Source: Paraglaciecola polaris LMG 21857
GTDB taxonomy: Bacteria; Pseudomonadota; Gammaproteobacteria; Enterobacterales; Alteromonadaceae
DNA length: 40,178 nucleotides
Reading direction: 5' to 3'
NCBI RefSeq assembly: GCF_000315055.1
Contig: NZ_BAER01000061.1
Span: forward strand, 1 to 40,178
Part shown: in pieces, positions 17,466 to 27,158 of the stretch
Numbering within the stretch: position 1 is the first letter of the stretch
Layout of the letters: each line of letters starts with the position of its first letter
The notes under the pieces: model-generated
Databases searched by the model: none
What the model was told of the DNA's origin: nothing
The model's input: only the letters and a program-made list of their open reading frames with translations
Position numbers and translations under genes: made by a program

Positions 17466-17509
17466 TTAGCGTCTTTCATTCTTGTTTCTTTTCTACTTAA
17501 AGACGCTAA
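17466..17509. repeat. 11-bp perfect inverted repeat in the transporter leader
   Basis: TTAGCGTCTTT at 17466-17476 is repeated as its exact reverse complement at 17499-17509 around a 22-base pyrimidine-rich loop. It lies inside the predicted 5' leader, 20 bases before the transporter ATG. It could be an operator or an RNA hairpin acting on translation or mRNA stability. It has no T-run directly after it, so it is not a normal terminator. Confidence 0.6.
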
Positions 17510-17529
17510 CTGGGTTTACGGCAGGTAAT

Positions 17530-19017
17530 ATGACAACAAAAACAAAAGATTTCTTAGGCCAACCAGGCGGCCTTTCCACCCTATTCTTTACCGAGATGTG
17601 GGAACGCATGAGTTATTACGGCATGCGTGCTTTGCTGGTGCTTTTCATGACCGCAAGTATTCAAGAAGGCGGTTTAGTGATAACCGTTGCGTCAGCCACC
17701 GCCATATATGGCTTATACACAGGTGCCGTTTATTTTATGGGTTTACCTGGCGGCTGGATAGCTGATCGCTTAATCGGCGGACAAAGAGCGGTTTGGTACG
17801 GCGGTATTATTATCATGCTTGGCCATATAGTGTTGGCCATTCCCAATGATTCCACCTTTTTTGTAGGCTTGGTATTAGTGGTTTTAGGTACTGGCTTGCT
17901 TAAACCCAACATCGGCGCGATGGTTGGTCAACTGTATGCAGACAACGACGGGCGCCGAGATAGTGGGTACACACTTTATTATCTTGGTATCAACCTAGGT
18001 TCGATTATTGGCTACATTGTATGTGGTTACCTGCAAGTAGAAATGGGTTGGCACTGGGCGTTTGGTGCCGCCGCTATCGGCATGGGTATTGGTTTAATTC
18101 AATATCGCTTAACACTGCATAAGTTAGACGGTGCGGGTGCCCAGCCTATGGTGGCTATGTCGGCTACCGCAAATAAACGCGCATGGCAGATTATTACCCT
18201 ATTTTTATTTGCTTTGGCGGGTGTAACTTACGCCATGATCAGCGGTCAACTTAGCTTTGACCCCGTAACTATGGCTCAGTATACGGCTATCGCAATTACC
18301 GTAGTGTTCCTTGCCTATTATGCTGGCATCTTCTTTTTGGGTAACTTAGACGGCAACGAAAAGCGCAGTGTTGGCGCGCTATTTTTGGTTTGTTTGGCAT
18401 CCATTTTCTTTTGGACGGGCTTTGAACAAGCAGGTTCGTCACTTAATCTTTTCGGCCGTGACTACACTGAGCGTATGCTCGGTGACTTCGAAATTCCTAC
18501 GGCTTGGTTCCAATCAGCGAACTCGTTTTTTATCATTCTGTTATCGCCTTTCTTTGCGGCATTATGGATAAACCTAGCGAAGCGCATGTTAACGCCTTCC
18601 TACGGTTTAAAATGTGCTATTGGCCTTATCATTATGGCCACAGGCTTTTTGGTAATGTTCTTTGCAGCGCAAGCAGCGGCATCAGGTTTACGTGTTGCAC
18701 CTTATTGGTTAGTGGCGACTTACTTCTTACACACAGTTGGCGAGTTATGTTTAAGCCCAGTTGCATTGGCAGCGGTAAGTAAATTGTCACCTAAGCGTTT
18801 TGCAGGGCAAATGATGGGGGTGTTCGTGTTAACGTACTCTATCGGTAATGTAATTGCAGGCTTACTGGCCGGTAACTTTGATCCAAATAAAGTAGAAGAC
18901 ATGCCTGACCTGTACTTGCAAATTAGCTTGTTCACTATCGCTATTGGTATTGTGATATTCCTTGTTAGCTTTAAGACTAAAGCCTGGGAAAAGCTCGCTG
19001 ATCATAAACGTGCATAA
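17530..19017 (+). CDS. Proton-dependent di/tripeptide transporter (POT family)
   Basis: This 495-residue major facilitator protein of the POT/PTR family should import di- and tripeptides with protons across the inner membrane. I place the start at the ATG at 17530, preceded by GGCAGGT; the open frame begins 48 bases earlier, but the added residues do not look like family sequence. The family signatures are present: FFTEMWERMSYYGMRALL with the ExxERFxYYG-type proton-coupling motif near the N-terminus, GGWIADRLIGG, and GLLKPNIGAMVGQLY. A FFWTGFEQAGSSLNLF segment matches the conserved C-terminal-half motif. About 12-14 membrane segments are expected. It is a single-gene unit, with its own promoter upstream and a terminator downstream. 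Confidence 0.9.
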   Translation: MTTKTKDFLGQPGGLSTLFFTEMWERMSYYGMRALLVLFMTASIQEGGLVITVASATAIYGLYTGAVYFMGLPGGWIADRLIGGQRAVWYGGIIIMLGHIVLAIPNDSTFFVGLVLVVLGTGLLKPNIGAMVGQLYADNDGRRDSGYTLYYLGINLGSIIGYIVCGYLQVEMGWHWAFGAAAIGMGIGLIQYRLTLHKLDGAGAQPMVAMSATANKRAWQIITLFLFALAGVTYAMISGQLSFDPVTMAQYTAIAITVVFLAYYAGIFFLGNLDGNEKRSVGALFLVCLASIFFWTGFEQAGSSLNLFGRDYTERMLGDFEIPTAWFQSANSFFIILLSPFFAALWINLAKRMLTPSYGLKCAIGLIIMATGFLVMFFAAQAAASGLRVAPYWLVATYFLHTVGELCLSPVALAAVSKLSPKRFAGQMMGVFVLTYSIGNVIAGLLAGNFDPNKVEDMPDLYLQISLFTIAIGIVIFLVSFKTKAWEKLADHKRA

Positions 19018-19100
19018 GTACGTTTAGTACAGGTCAACCGACCAGCTAATTAATTGTATTTTGCCGCTAGCAGTACAATTAATAATATAATATTATAAAT

Positions 19101-19139
19101 AACGCCTACCTGCTGAATTGCAGCTGGGCGTTTCTTTTA
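19101..19139 (+). terminator. Rho-independent terminator after the peptide transporter
   Basis: AACGCC and GGCGTT form the outer stem and CTGC/GCAG an inner stem around the loop TGAATT, followed by TTTCTTTT. It lies about 80 bases after the transporter stop and just before the small membrane protein gene, so transcription of the next gene would need its own promoter or readthrough. Confidence 0.75.
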
Positions 19140-19155
19140 GATAAGCAAGAGTGAA

Positions 19156-19455
19156 ATGAATATCTATTTTTCGTCCCGTGATATCCCTAGCATCTCCCAT
19201 TTACCGCTGACCGAGCGTTTAGCGCGAATCCAACAAGCACAAAATTCACTCACCGGGCCAGAAAAGTTACTGTTAAATGTTTTAAAACTCAGCGTACTTT
19301 TACCTATATTTATCCTCATATTCAGAAGCACTGAAAATTGGTATTCACTGCTTTGGGCTGCACTGGTTGCAGCCTTATACCCTGTTGTGCTCAGGCCAAT
19401 ACAATACAGCTTGTGCGCCAAATACCTTCCGAAAATTGACCACCAAGGAGAGTAA
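19156..19455 (+). CDS. Small two-helix membrane protein of unknown function
   Basis: This 99-residue protein has a soluble N-terminal 40 residues ([19 protein letters not shown]), then two hydrophobic segments around residues 43-58 and 66-80, the second reading [15 protein letters not shown], and a short polar tail. It resembles the small DUF6170-type proteins annotated in Alteromonadales, though I am not certain of that family. It ends 4 bases before the galE ATG, and the galE ribosome site AAGGAG lies inside its last codons, so the two genes are probably co-transcribed and coupled. No function can be assigned. The opposite-strand and overlapping frames here are less protein-like. Confidence 0.65.
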   Translation: MNIYFSSRDIPSISHLPLTERLARIQQAQNSLTGPEKLLLNVLKLSVLLPIFILIFRSTENWYSLLWAALVAALYPVVLRPIQYSLCAKYLPKIDHQGE

Positions 19456-19459
19456 ATCG

Positions 19460-20476
19460 ATGCAAACAATTTTAGTAACAGGCGGCGCTGGCTACATCGG
19501 CAGCCATACAGTTTTACAGTTGTTGGAAAACAACAATAAGGTTGTTGTTCTCGATAACCTGTGTAATTCATCAAAAGAAGCCCTTGCCCGTGTAGAAGAG
19601 CTCACAGCAAAGAAAGTGACTTTTATTGAGGGTGATATTCGCGACTCGGCTATTTTGGATACCGTGTTTAGTCAGCACAGTGTGGATTCTGTTATTCACT
19701 TTGCGGGTCTTAAAGCAGTCGGTGAATCCGTTGAAAAGCCGCTGATGTATTATGACAACAATGTATATGGCACCCTAGTATTGTGCGAGGCCATGGCTAA
19801 ACATAATGTCAAAAGCTTGGTGTTTAGTTCCTCTGCGACTGTCTATGGCGACCCGGTAGAACTGCCATTACATGAAGGTTTACCCACAGGCCAACCGACT
19901 AACCCTTATGGTCAGTCAAAGTTAATGGTCGAATTGGTGTTACGTGACTTGTACAAGTCTGACAATAGCTGGAATATCGCGGTTTTACGTTACTTTAACC
20001 CAGCTGGCGCGCATCCATCTGGTCGGATTGGTGAAGATCCAAATGGTATTCCAAACAACTTGATGCCATTTATTACCCAGGTTGCCACGGGTAAACGTGA
20101 GCATTTATCGGTATTTGGTAACGACTATGACACCCCAGACGGCACTGGCGTACGTGATTACATCCATGTCGAAGACTTAGCCTCAGGCCACCTAAAAGCA
20201 CTCAGTAAGCTGCAACAAGACGTTGGCTTAGTTACCTATAACCTTGGCACAGGGCAAGGTTACAGCGTACTGGATATGGTCAAAGAGTTTGAAAAACAAA
20301 GTGGCCAAACGATCGCTTATAAATTTGTACCTCGCCGTGAGGGAGACGTAGCGGCTTGTTATGCAGATCCTAAACTGGCGAGCGAAGCACTCGGTTGGCG
20401 TGCAGAAAAGGGTTTAGCAGACATGTGCCGAGACTCCTGGAACTGGCAGTCAAGTAACCCTAACGGTTACCAGTAA
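19460..20476 (+). CDS. galE: UDP-glucose 4-epimerase
   Basis: This 338-residue protein is a full-length GalE, interconverting UDP-glucose and UDP-galactose with bound NAD. The glycine motif [12 protein letters not shown] is at residues 6-17, and the Ser124, Tyr150, Lys154 triad lies in FSSSATVYG and NPYGQSK. The conserved [12 protein letters not shown] stretch and C-terminal [13 protein letters not shown] are present. The ATG at 19460 follows a strong AAGGAG site at 19445-19450; the longer open frame upstream overlaps the small membrane protein gene and is not protein-like. It supplies UDP-galactose for surface sugars or serves galactose use. A strong terminator follows 45 bases downstream. 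Confidence 0.95.
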   Translation: MQTILVTGGAGYIGSHTVLQLLENNNKVVVLDNLCNSSKEALARVEELTAKKVTFIEGDIRDSAILDTVFSQHSVDSVIHFAGLKAVGESVEKPLMYYDNNVYGTLVLCEAMAKHNVKSLVFSSSATVYGDPVELPLHEGLPTGQPTNPYGQSKLMVELVLRDLYKSDNSWNIAVLRYFNPAGAHPSGRIGEDPNGIPNNLMPFITQVATGKREHLSVFGNDYDTPDGTGVRDYIHVEDLASGHLKALSKLQQDVGLVTYNLGTGQGYSVLDMVKEFEKQSGQTIAYKFVPRREGDVAACYADPKLASEALGWRAEKGLADMCRDSWNWQSSNPNGYQ

Positions 20477-20520
20477 GGATCACTTCGTCCTCCCGAGCAG
20501 TCATTTACCGACTTGAGACT

Positions 20521-20558
20521 AAAAAGCCCAACTAACTCACGTTAGCTGGGCTTTTTTT
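20521..20558. terminator. Bidirectional terminator between galE and mlaA
   Basis: AGCCCAACTAAC pairs with GTTAGCTGGGCT (one mismatch) around a 4-base loop, flanked by an A-run on the left and a run of seven T on the right, so it can stop both galE from the left and the ccm-mlaA operon from the right. It lies in the 105-base gap between the convergent genes. Confidence 0.85.
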
Positions 20559-20581
20559 CGCTATGCATTCGCTTAAATACG

Positions 20582-21349
20582 TTACTCTAAATCATTCAAG
20601 TAGGCGTCAATATCATCATCTAACGCTTCTTCTTCTTGGGTTTGCTCTACCTTACCGTCTTTGACTTTAAACTCTAAATTTTGGAAGTAGGCGTTCTTAA
20701 CAAAGCTGTATGGATCAACCGATTGCTCAAGTTGTTGCTCTTGAGACATGACAGCAGCACGACTCTCTAGCACTTTAATACCCGTTCTGAAAGCTGCAAA
20801 GTAGAAATTCAGCGCATCTAAAGGAGAATAAGAGGTATCCACGATATCCCCCACACCACTGCGAATATCGTTAGGCCCCAGTGCCGGCAACATCAAATAC
20901 GGTCCTGTTCCTACGCCCCATTTGCCTAGCGTTTCGCCAAATTCTTCTTCTTTGCGCACTAAACCTAGTTCACTGGCTACGTCTATGGTGCCTAACAAGC
21001 CCACAGTAGAGTTAAGTAAAAAACGCCCTACACTGATCAGCATACCATCCAGCTTACCTTGTAATAGGTTGTTCACCGAGTTCGACGGCTCTTCTAAGTT
21101 CAATGCCATATTGTACAAACCAGTACGAGCAAACTGTGGGGTGTAATCCACATAAACCACTGTCACTGGGCGCAGCACATAGTTATCTAATATGTCGTAG
21201 TTAAAATCCCAAAATGTGCGGTTAACCGATTCGAAAGGGTCCTTCGGATCATTATATTCTTGTGCCTGTTCATCTGTCTTGTGACTGGACGCGCAACCAC
21301 CCAAGGTTAATAGCACTAGAAATAGCGCGCCAATCTTTAGTTTATTCAA
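20582..21349 (-). CDS. mlaA: MlaA (VacJ) outer-membrane phospholipid-transport lipoprotein
   Basis: This 255-residue lipoprotein has a signal peptide with lipobox LGGC (lipidated Cys19), then the MlaA/VacJ family pattern DPFESVNRTFWDFNYDILDNY near residue 38 and VGRFLLNSTVGLLG, FGETLGKWGVG and GPYLMLPALGPNDIR further on. MlaA removes misplaced phospholipids from the outer leaflet of the outer membrane and passes them to MlaC. The tail is very acidic (EEEALDDDIDAYLNDLE). Its ATG overlaps the ccmI stop by 4 bases, so it is translated as the last gene of the cytochrome c maturation operon and shares its terminator. The other mla genes are not in this window. Confidence 0.92.
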   Translation of the reverse strand: MNKLKIGALFLVLLTLGGCASSHKTDEQAQEYNDPKDPFESVNRTFWDFNYDILDNYVLRPVTVVYVDYTPQFARTGLYNMALNLEEPSNSVNNLLQGKLDGMLISVGRFLLNSTVGLLGTIDVASELGLVRKEEEFGETLGKWGVGTGPYLMLPALGPNDIRSGVGDIVDTSYSPLDALNFYFAAFRTGIKVLESRAAVMSQEQQLEQSVDPYSFVKNAYFQNLEFKVKDGKVEQTQEEEALDDDIDAYLNDLE

Positions 21350-22626
21350 TTTAATTCCTCATTTATACGTATTGTATATTGTTCTTTTGTTGATTTATCT
21401 AGCGCAATTTCCAGTGAGCCTTGCAAGTCTCCACTTGTTTGCATCACGTTGCCTGTGGTCGATATCTTTGCGACTAAACGTACCTGTGATAACTGGGATA
21501 AGGTAAGTGTTGGCATAACTGAATTGCTATCGGATAAATCCACTGTTACCGGCAATTTAGCTAAGGGCATTTTGACGACCGCTGCAGGCATTCTGCTTTG
21601 GCTGCTAGCATCCTGTGCATATACGAACAAGTAACCCTCTGTCGGCAATTTGTTGGCAAGTGCATCATCTAAGGTTACCGTTACAGATATTAGCGCCTCA
21701 GGTGCCGCTGACGCTTCATTTTGCGCGGTTTTAGCGACTTGATTATTCATCTGAGTTTGATTTTCGCCGCTTTGATTTTCGCCACTTAGCTCAGCAATTT
21801 GCGCTACGATAGATTGATATATAGGAGCGTCTTTAGGGACAAATTCTTGCAAACGTCGCCAGGTTTTTATCGCTAGCGGTTTATCACCCTGCTGGGTTGC
21901 CGCCATAGCTAACATACCTAACGCACCAGTATTTTTTGGATCCAGCTGCAATATTCGATTTAAATACACTTTTGCTTGGCTCAAGTATTCGGCTTGATTA
22001 ACCATTAACAAAACCTGACTGTAACTGGCCAAGGTTTCAATGTTATTGCTGTCAATCTCAAGTGCACGCTCAAATGCATCCATCGCGCTTTCAATATGAT
22101 TGATTGCCACGTAAACACGGCCTAATAAGGTCCAGCCTATCGCGTCATCATCACCGTTTTGTAATTTGGTACGCAACCCTAACGCAAACTGTTGCAAATC
22201 TTCCTCAGTGACCGAGGCATCTCCCTGGGTCACGATACGCTCTGCCAGTTCAGGCAAACGTACTGTCGCTTCTTGCCAGTTATTTAGCGCTTTGACGTTA
22301 TTCACTTGCCAGTATAAAACCGCTACGGCAATCACACTCACTGCGCCCCCCACTGTTAGCACCATTTTTGCCGAACTATTGTGACTCTGATTATCTTGTT
22401 GCTCGTCTAACAAGGCTATTTTTAAATCTTTTTCAGTTTCTAGCCTATCATTGGTGCTTAATAAACCTTCGCGTTCTTCACGCTCAAGTTCACTTAAACG
22501 TTGGCGGATCAGGCGCGTGTTAGTCAAGGTGTCTTGGCGTTTGCGTCCTTCTACTAACCAAGGGTACGCTACAAAGCCAATGGCAATTAATACCAGTGCA
22601 ATACCGGCTATCCAAAAAATACTCAC
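21346..22626 (-). CDS. ccmI: Cytochrome c maturation protein CcmI
   Basis: This 426-residue protein has two membrane helices (about residues 3-21 and 87-107) with a cytoplasmic charged loop between them (RQRLSELEREEREGLL), followed by a periplasmic TPR region (WTLLGRVYVAINHIESAMD; LDPKNTGALGMLAM). The C-terminal domain begins after an Asn/Gln-rich linker at about residue 285. CcmI binds the C-terminus of apocytochrome c and hands it to the CcmF/H heme ligation complex. In E. coli the same sequence is fused to CcmH; here they are separate. It overlaps ccmH by 4 bases and mlaA by 4. Confidence 0.9.
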   Translation of the reverse strand: MSIFWIAGIALVLIAIGFVAYPWLVEGRKRQDTLTNTRLIRQRLSELEREEREGLLSTNDRLETEKDLKIALLDEQQDNQSHNSSAKMVLTVGGAVSVIAVAVLYWQVNNVKALNNWQEATVRLPELAERIVTQGDASVTEEDLQQFALGLRTKLQNGDDDAIGWTLLGRVYVAINHIESAMDAFERALEIDSNNIETLASYSQVLLMVNQAEYLSQAKVYLNRILQLDPKNTGALGMLAMAATQQGDKPLAIKTWRRLQEFVPKDAPIYQSIVAQIAELSGENQSGENQTQMNNQVAKTAQNEASAAPEALISVTVTLDDALANKLPTEGYLFVYAQDASSQSRMPAAVVKMPLAKLPVTVDLSDSNSVMPTLTLSQLSQVRLVAKISTTGNVMQTSGDLQGSLEIALDKSTKEQYTIRINEELN

Positions 22627-23072
22627 TTATCCTCCTCCAACAACTTTTCAGCGGCTTCTAACTTGGCTTTATCTTGAATCATTGGTTTCTGTTGACGGCT
22701 TCGCACGACAAGTACAATCCCGAACAGCACAAAAAGCACAGGTAATAACCACAACCAAACGGTCGTTGCGTTGACGGGCGGCTGATAATAAACAAAATCA
22801 CCGTAGCGTTGTTTCATGTAATCGATAATTTGTTCCCGAGATTGCCCTTCGTTTACCAACTGGTAAACTTTTCGACGTAAATCAGCTGCTATCATGGCAT
22901 CCGAATCAGCAATATTTTGATTTTGACACATGGGACAACGTAGCTCTTTGGTTAACTCAAAGAACAGCGCGCTTTGCGCATCTGTGTCGAATTGATAGGT
23001 CTCTTCGCTGGCATGAGCCTGTGTACTTAACAGCAAAAGCAGGCTAAAAATAAAAACTGAATAACGTATCAT
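22623..23072 (-). CDS. ccmH: Cytochrome c maturation thiol protein CcmH
   Basis: This 149-residue protein has a signal peptide (residues 1-21, ending THAHA-like as TQAHA), the conserved redox motif LRCPMCQNQ with Cys46 and Cys49, and one C-terminal membrane helix (VWLWLLPVLFVLFGIVLVV). CcmH keeps the apocytochrome CXXCH cysteines reduced for heme attachment and works with CcmG and CcmF. Length matches stand-alone CcmH/CycL proteins. It overlaps ccmG and ccmI by 4 bases each. Confidence 0.93.
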   Translation of the reverse strand: MIRYSVFIFSLLLLLSTQAHASEETYQFDTDAQSALFFELTKELRCPMCQNQNIADSDAMIAADLRRKVYQLVNEGQSREQIIDYMKQRYGDFVYYQPPVNATTVWLWLLPVLFVLFGIVLVVRSRQQKPMIQDKAKLEAAEKLLEEDK

Positions 23073-23644
23073 TCGGCCAATACCTCAGCGTATACAGACT
23101 CAAATTTGTTCTGCCAGACCCTAGGATTAATATCGCCAATATGATGTAAACGCACCTTACCTTGCTTGTCGATCAAAAAGGTTTCAGGCGCCCCCGTCAC
23201 CCCCAAATCTAGTGACAAATCGCGTTTTACATCAAAAATATTGTACGCATAAGGGTTACCCAACTGTCCGAGCTTTTGGGCAACTTCTTGCTGCACTCGT
23301 GCCACGGTTTTTATCCCGAAGTCCGGGTCAATATCCTGGTCATAATACAAACCAACGATATGTTTACCTTCACTTTTAAGTTGCTCTAAATAGGGAATTT
23401 CAACCGCACAGGTTACGCACCATACGCCCCAAACATTGAGCAAGGTCACCTTGCCAACAAAAACTTCAGTGGTATAGGTAATGTCAGTGTCCATTAAATC
23501 AGGTAACACAAAACTGGGAACAGGTTTATTGAGCAAAGGGGATTCATGCTCTCTAGGATTACTAAATAACCCCTGAAACAAGAAAATGGCCAAGCCGATA
23601 AACAACACTAAAGGCAATAAAAAAAACGTCAGTTTTCTCATCAA
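23069..23644 (-). CDS. ccmG: Thiol:disulfide protein CcmG (DsbE)
   Basis: This 191-residue membrane-anchored thioredoxin-fold protein has an N-terminal helix (residues 5-25) and then the active site NVWGVWCVTCAVEIP with Cys76 and Cys79. GAPETFLIDKQGK holds the cis-proline-type region seen in CcmG/DsbE. It receives electrons from CcmD-independent DsbD-type donors and reduces CcmH or apocytochrome disulfides in the periplasm. The usual CcmG active site is WCxxC, as here. It overlaps ccmF by 4 bases and ccmH by 4. Confidence 0.93.
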   Translation of the reverse strand: MMRKLTFFLLPLVLFIGLAIFLFQGLFSNPREHESPLLNKPVPSFVLPDLMDTDITYTTEVFVGKVTLLNVWGVWCVTCAVEIPYLEQLKSEGKHIVGLYYDQDIDPDFGIKTVARVQQEVAQKLGQLGNPYAYNIFDVKRDLSLDLGVTGAPETFLIDKQGKVRLHHIGDINPRVWQNKFESVYAEVLAE

Positions 23645-25683
23645 TGCGACTCCGTAACATCTGTTTGTGTCGCACCAGCTAACGATGAATTAACTTGGGC
23701 GGTACTCGCTAGCGACTTTTTCTTTACCAGTTTTTGCATACGATAGCGTTTATCAGATATGGATAAAATTCCGCCAAAAGCCATGATAAAGGCCCCGACC
23801 CATATCCAATTAACAAATGGCTTGACGTAAATACGCAGTGCCCAGTCGCCATCCTCTAATTGTTCCCCTAAGGCAACAAATAAGTCCCGGTTAATCGCCG
23901 AGTCGATACCCGCTTCAGTCATGGTATTTCGCTGTACGGTGTAAATACGTTTTTCAGCTTCTAGATTCGCCACCACGTGACCATTTTGGCTTGCCACAAC
24001 ATGGGCTTGGTAACCGGTGTAGTTTGGTCCTTGTAGGTTACTGACACCATTAAAGGTGAAGTCATAACCCATCAATTGCACAGTTTCGCCGTACGCCATA
24101 CGTACATGTTTTTCCTGGTTGTAGTTACTGACCAAGGTTATTCCTATGATAGCCACAGCAAAACCTAGATGACCCACCACCACGCCCCAGTGACTCGGAG
24201 TGAGTTTTTTAAGGGCGGTCATAATGGGCTGGCCCGATAATTGTTTATCGGCGTTTATCCGTTGATGAATTTCCATAATAGTGGTCACCACTACCCAGAA
24301 ACCCAACACCATACCTAATGTTGCCATGTAGGAAGTTTGTTCAAAATTAGCCGTCACTAACACCGCAGCAGACAAACTCAAACCGAGTGCAATCATTAGC
24401 TGTTTATATAAAGCCGAAGGCGCTTGGTTTTTCCAACGGGACAAGGGTCCTATCCCCATACACAGTACAAAAGGCACAATCAAATAACTAAACATTTGGT
24501 TAAAGAAAGGCGCACCTATGGAAATAGAGCCAAGCCCTAGCTCTTTGTGTACCAAAGGCAGCAAAGTACCCAAAAGTACCACCAAGCAGGCCGCGGTTAA
24601 AAATACATTATTACCCGCCAGTAACACCTCTCGTGAAAATAACTGATAGCGCCCAGCGCCTTTAAGTTGAGGGGCGCGGATGGCAAAGAGTAACAATGAG
24701 CCGCCAATGACAATCACTAACAAACCTAAAATGAACATGCCGCGACTAGGATCACTGGCAAAGGAATGCACTGATACTAAGACCCCAGAACGGACTAAAA
24801 ATGTACCGAGTAAGCTAAGGGAAAACGCCGCTATCGCTAATAACACAGTCCAAGACTTAAAGACTTTGCGTTTTTCTGTCACCGCTAAACTGTGCATCAG
24901 TGCCGTGCCCACAAGCCAAGGCATAAACGAAGCATTCTCTACTGGATCCCAGAACCACCAACCTCCCCAACCGAGTTCGTAGTACGCCCACCAACTACCA
25001 AGTGCGATGCCCACGGTTAAAAATGACCAAGCGGCAATCGTCCAAGGTCGAGACCAACGGGCCCAAGTTGAATCTAATTGCCCAGAGATAAGCGCTGCGA
25101 GCGCAAAAGCGAACGCCACCGAGAAGCCAACATACCCCATGTACAACATAGGGGGATGAATGATCATGCCAAAGTCTTGCAGCAGTGGATTTAAGTCTCG
25201 CCCATCCACAGGATAAAAAGGCAGCAACACATCAAACGGGTTCGATGTTAGCAACATGAATAAATAAAATCCGATGGCGACCATACCGAGTATCGATAAT
25301 ACGCGGGCGACCATTTTTAGTTCGATCGCATTGCTGAACAGGGCAACAGCCACCGTCCATATAGAAAAAATCATCACCCAAAGCAAGAACGAGCCTTCAT
25401 GGCCGCCCCACACAGCCGTATATTTGTATATCAAAGGCAACGTACTGTTAGAGGTACTGGCTACATACGCTAAACTAAAGTCGTCATGCACAAAGGCCCA
25501 TGTTAAACAGATATACGCGATCAGGGTAAAAGCAAATATACCAATGGCCAGCGGTTTAGCCATTTGCATCAATTTAAGGTGGTTTTTATGCGCCCCCCAC
25601 ATAGGGTAGATAGCCAACGATATGGCTAACAACAAAGCTAAAACCAGCGAAATATTACCTAACTCAGCGACCATATTATCCAC
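23641..25683 (-). CDS. ccmF: Heme lyase subunit CcmF
   Basis: This 680-residue polytopic membrane protein has the tryptophan-rich heme-handling WWD motif [17 protein letters not shown] near residue 240, preceded by [12 protein letters not shown] and followed by [15 protein letters not shown]. About 15 membrane helices are expected, with a soluble periplasmic region near residues 505-610. CcmF transfers heme from holo-CcmE to apocytochrome c together with CcmH and CcmI. Length is normal for the family. It overlaps ccmE by 8 bases and ccmG by 4. Confidence 0.96.
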   Translation of the reverse strand: MDNMVAELGNISLVLALLLAISLAIYPMWGAHKNHLKLMQMAKPLAIGIFAFTLIAYICLTWAFVHDDFSLAYVASTSNSTLPLIYKYTAVWGGHEGSFLLWVMIFSIWTVAVALFSNAIELKMVARVLSILGMVAIGFYLFMLLTSNPFDVLLPFYPVDGRDLNPLLQDFGMIIHPPMLYMGYVGFSVAFAFALAALISGQLDSTWARWSRPWTIAAWSFLTVGIALGSWWAYYELGWGGWWFWDPVENASFMPWLVGTALMHSLAVTEKRKVFKSWTVLLAIAAFSLSLLGTFLVRSGVLVSVHSFASDPSRGMFILGLLVIVIGGSLLLFAIRAPQLKGAGRYQLFSREVLLAGNNVFLTAACLVVLLGTLLPLVHKELGLGSISIGAPFFNQMFSYLIVPFVLCMGIGPLSRWKNQAPSALYKQLMIALGLSLSAAVLVTANFEQTSYMATLGMVLGFWVVVTTIMEIHQRINADKQLSGQPIMTALKKLTPSHWGVVVGHLGFAVAIIGITLVSNYNQEKHVRMAYGETVQLMGYDFTFNGVSNLQGPNYTGYQAHVVASQNGHVVANLEAEKRIYTVQRNTMTEAGIDSAINRDLFVALGEQLEDGDWALRIYVKPFVNWIWVGAFIMAFGGILSISDKRYRMQKLVKKKSLASTAQVNSSLAGATQTDVTESH

Positions 25684-26197
25684 TCACTTTTGGCGTTGAA
25701 TACGCTTCAGAAGGTTTAACATGTTTAATACCTTTCATTTTTTCCGCTAATTCAGGTGGCATATATTCTTCATCATGTTTTGCCAAGACTTCGTGAGCTT
25801 CGATGTGGTTTTCTGCTGTTAGTACGCCTGTGGCAACAATACCTTGCCCTTCACGGAACAAGTCAGGCAACAAGCCTTGATAACTAACGGTCACTATGGG
25901 GCCGGTATCGATTAAGTCGAAACTCACGGCTAAGCTATCTTCGTCTCGCTTCACTGAGCCCGGTACTACCATACCGCCAATACGTAAGCGTTGGCCTACT
26001 TTGGGGATCTCCAAAGCTTGACCGATTTGCTTGCCCTCAATGACCTCTGACGGGGTATAAAACAAGTCAATATTTTGGCTCAAGGCATATAACATTAAGC
26101 CGATCGCGGCGCCTATCACCAACACGATAGCAGACACCACCATCAGGCGTTTTTGACGTCTAGGATTCACTGGATACTTCCTCTTTTTGCGGGTCAT
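25676..26197 (-). CDS. ccmE: Heme chaperone CcmE
   Basis: This 173-residue protein starts at the ATG at 26197 ([18 protein letters not shown]), the usual CcmE N-terminus; a longer frame upstream lies inside ccmD and is rejected. A single membrane anchor spans residues 19-39. The beta-barrel domain carries the covalent heme site HDEEY, with His141 and Tyr145 in [12 protein letters not shown]. CcmE picks up heme from CcmABCD and delivers it to CcmF. The start overlaps the last 38 bases of ccmD, and the stop overlaps the ccmF start by 8 bases. Confidence 0.94.
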   Translation of the reverse strand: MTRKKRKYPVNPRRQKRLMVVSAIVLVIGAAIGLMLYALSQNIDLFYTPSEVIEGKQIGQALEIPKVGQRLRIGGMVVPGSVKRDEDSLAVSFDLIDTGPIVTVSYQGLLPDLFREGQGIVATGVLTAENHIEAHEVLAKHDEEYMPPELAEKMKGIKHVKPSEAYSTPKVSG

Positions 26198-26408
26198 TTC
26201 TGGTATTTGATTTGGCGGATGCTTGAGCAGCTTTAATCCGCACCTTACGTGCCTGTTCTTTTTTAACGGCCTCGAAGAGTACTCGTTTTTGCTGCACCGC
26301 ATCCACGGCTAATAGCGCCAGCGCAAGTAAACTGACACCAAACGATAACCACACGTAAAACGCGTAGCCGCCCATATCAAAAAACGCACTTAAGTTATCG
26401 AATTGCAC
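26160..26408 (-). CDS. ccmD: Heme exporter accessory protein CcmD
   Basis: This 82-residue protein has one membrane helix (about residues 16-37) preceded by [12 protein letters not shown], the pattern conserved in CcmD, and a highly charged cytoplasmic tail ([14 protein letters not shown]) that is longer than the E. coli protein. CcmD connects CcmC, CcmE and the CcmAB transporter and helps release holo-CcmE. It sits 3 bases after ccmC and overlaps ccmE, the classical gene order. Confidence 0.9.
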   Translation of the reverse strand: MQFDNLSAFFDMGGYAFYVWLSFGVSLLALALLAVDAVQQKRVLFEAVKKEQARKVRIKAAQASAKSNTRNDPQKEEVSSES

Positions 26409-26411
26409 TGG

Positions 26412-27158
26412 TTATTTCTCCTTCGCGGCGCTAACCAATTCCTGCACCCAAGGACGATTTAGTTCCCTGCGCACAATCTCGTTTTGTAATCGTCGGATAA
26501 AAATAGCCGCCATGACCAAGGCTAACCCTAAAATACTGATAAGTAACGGCCACAACATGTCAGGGGCGACTGACGGTTTATCAAATTTGGTAATACTTGC
26601 GCCTTGATGCAGGGTATTCCACCATTCCACTGAAAAATGAATAATAGGCAGGTTAACCACTCCCACGATGGCCATTACCCCAGCGGCTTTCCCCGCCTGA
26701 TGCTTATCCTCGAAAGAGGCATACAAAGAAATCACGCCTAGGTACAAGAATAATAAAATCAATTCTGAAGTTAAGCGCGCATCCCATACCCACCAAGTCC
26801 CCCACATGGGCTTGCCCCATGCGGCACCAGTGAATAATGCGATAAAAGTCACCACAGCCCCTATAGGTGCAAGCGCGACCATGGCCATAAATGCAGTACG
26901 TACTTGCCAAACCAAGCCTACAAATGCGGCAATTGCCATGGCGCTATAAGCCCCCATGGATAAAATCGCACTCGGCACGTGAATATAGATAATACGGAAT
27001 GAATCACCTTGCTGATAATCCGCAGGCGCAAAAGCCAAGCCCCATACGATACCGATAACAAATGAGATCAATGCAGAAGTAACAAACCAGGGTAGTAAGC
27101 GCTCACACAATTGATAAGCATTCTGGGTTTTCGCGTAAGGATGTAACCATTTCCACAT
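26412..27158 (-). CDS. ccmC: Heme-handling protein CcmC
   Basis: This 248-residue protein has six membrane helices and the periplasmic tryptophan-rich motif WGTWWVWDARLTSELILLFL (WWD family), which binds heme while it is loaded on CcmE. The conserved histidines that ligate the heme fall in RIIYIHVPSA and VNLPIIHFSVEWWNTLHQG. It overlaps ccmB by one base and is followed 3 bases later by ccmD. Length and motifs are complete. Confidence 0.95.
   Translation of the reverse strand: MWKWLHPYAKTQNAYQLCERLLPWFVTSALISFVIGIVWGLAFAPADYQQGDSFRIIYIHVPSAILSMGAYSAMAIAAFVGLVWQVRTAFMAMVALAPIGAVVTFIALFTGAAWGKPMWGTWWVWDARLTSELILLFLYLGVISLYASFEDKHQAGKAAGVMAIVGVVNLPIIHFSVEWWNTLHQGASITKFDKPSVAPDMLWPLLISILGLALVMAAIFIRRLQNEIVRRELNRPWVQELVSAAKEK

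Larger units (their letters stand above)
17200..17529. promoter_or_regulatory. Divergent control region between the polysaccharide operon and the peptide transporter
   Basis: These 330 bases separate the leftward polysaccharide operon from the rightward transporter. They hold the transporter's sigma-70 promoter and a leader hairpin, listed separately. For the leftward operon I see no convincing -35/-10 pair and no full JUMPstart or ops element; a fragment reading CGGTAG on the minus strand near 17430 is too short to count. Control of the polysaccharide operon therefore remains open. Confidence 0.5.

Noticed and set aside
19367-19459. N-terminal extension of GalE.
   Set aside because: It overlaps the small membrane protein gene; the ATG at 19460 has a strong ribosome site and begins the known GalE sequence.
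19164-19574. 136-codon frame on the minus strand opposite the small membrane protein and galE.
   Set aside because: It is rich in Cys, Arg and Tyr without a fold-like pattern, lies opposite two better genes and has no ribosome site I can support.
26198-26302. 35-residue N-terminal extension of CcmE in the open frame.
   Set aside because: It lies inside ccmD in another frame, and the CcmE family begins at the ATG at 26197.
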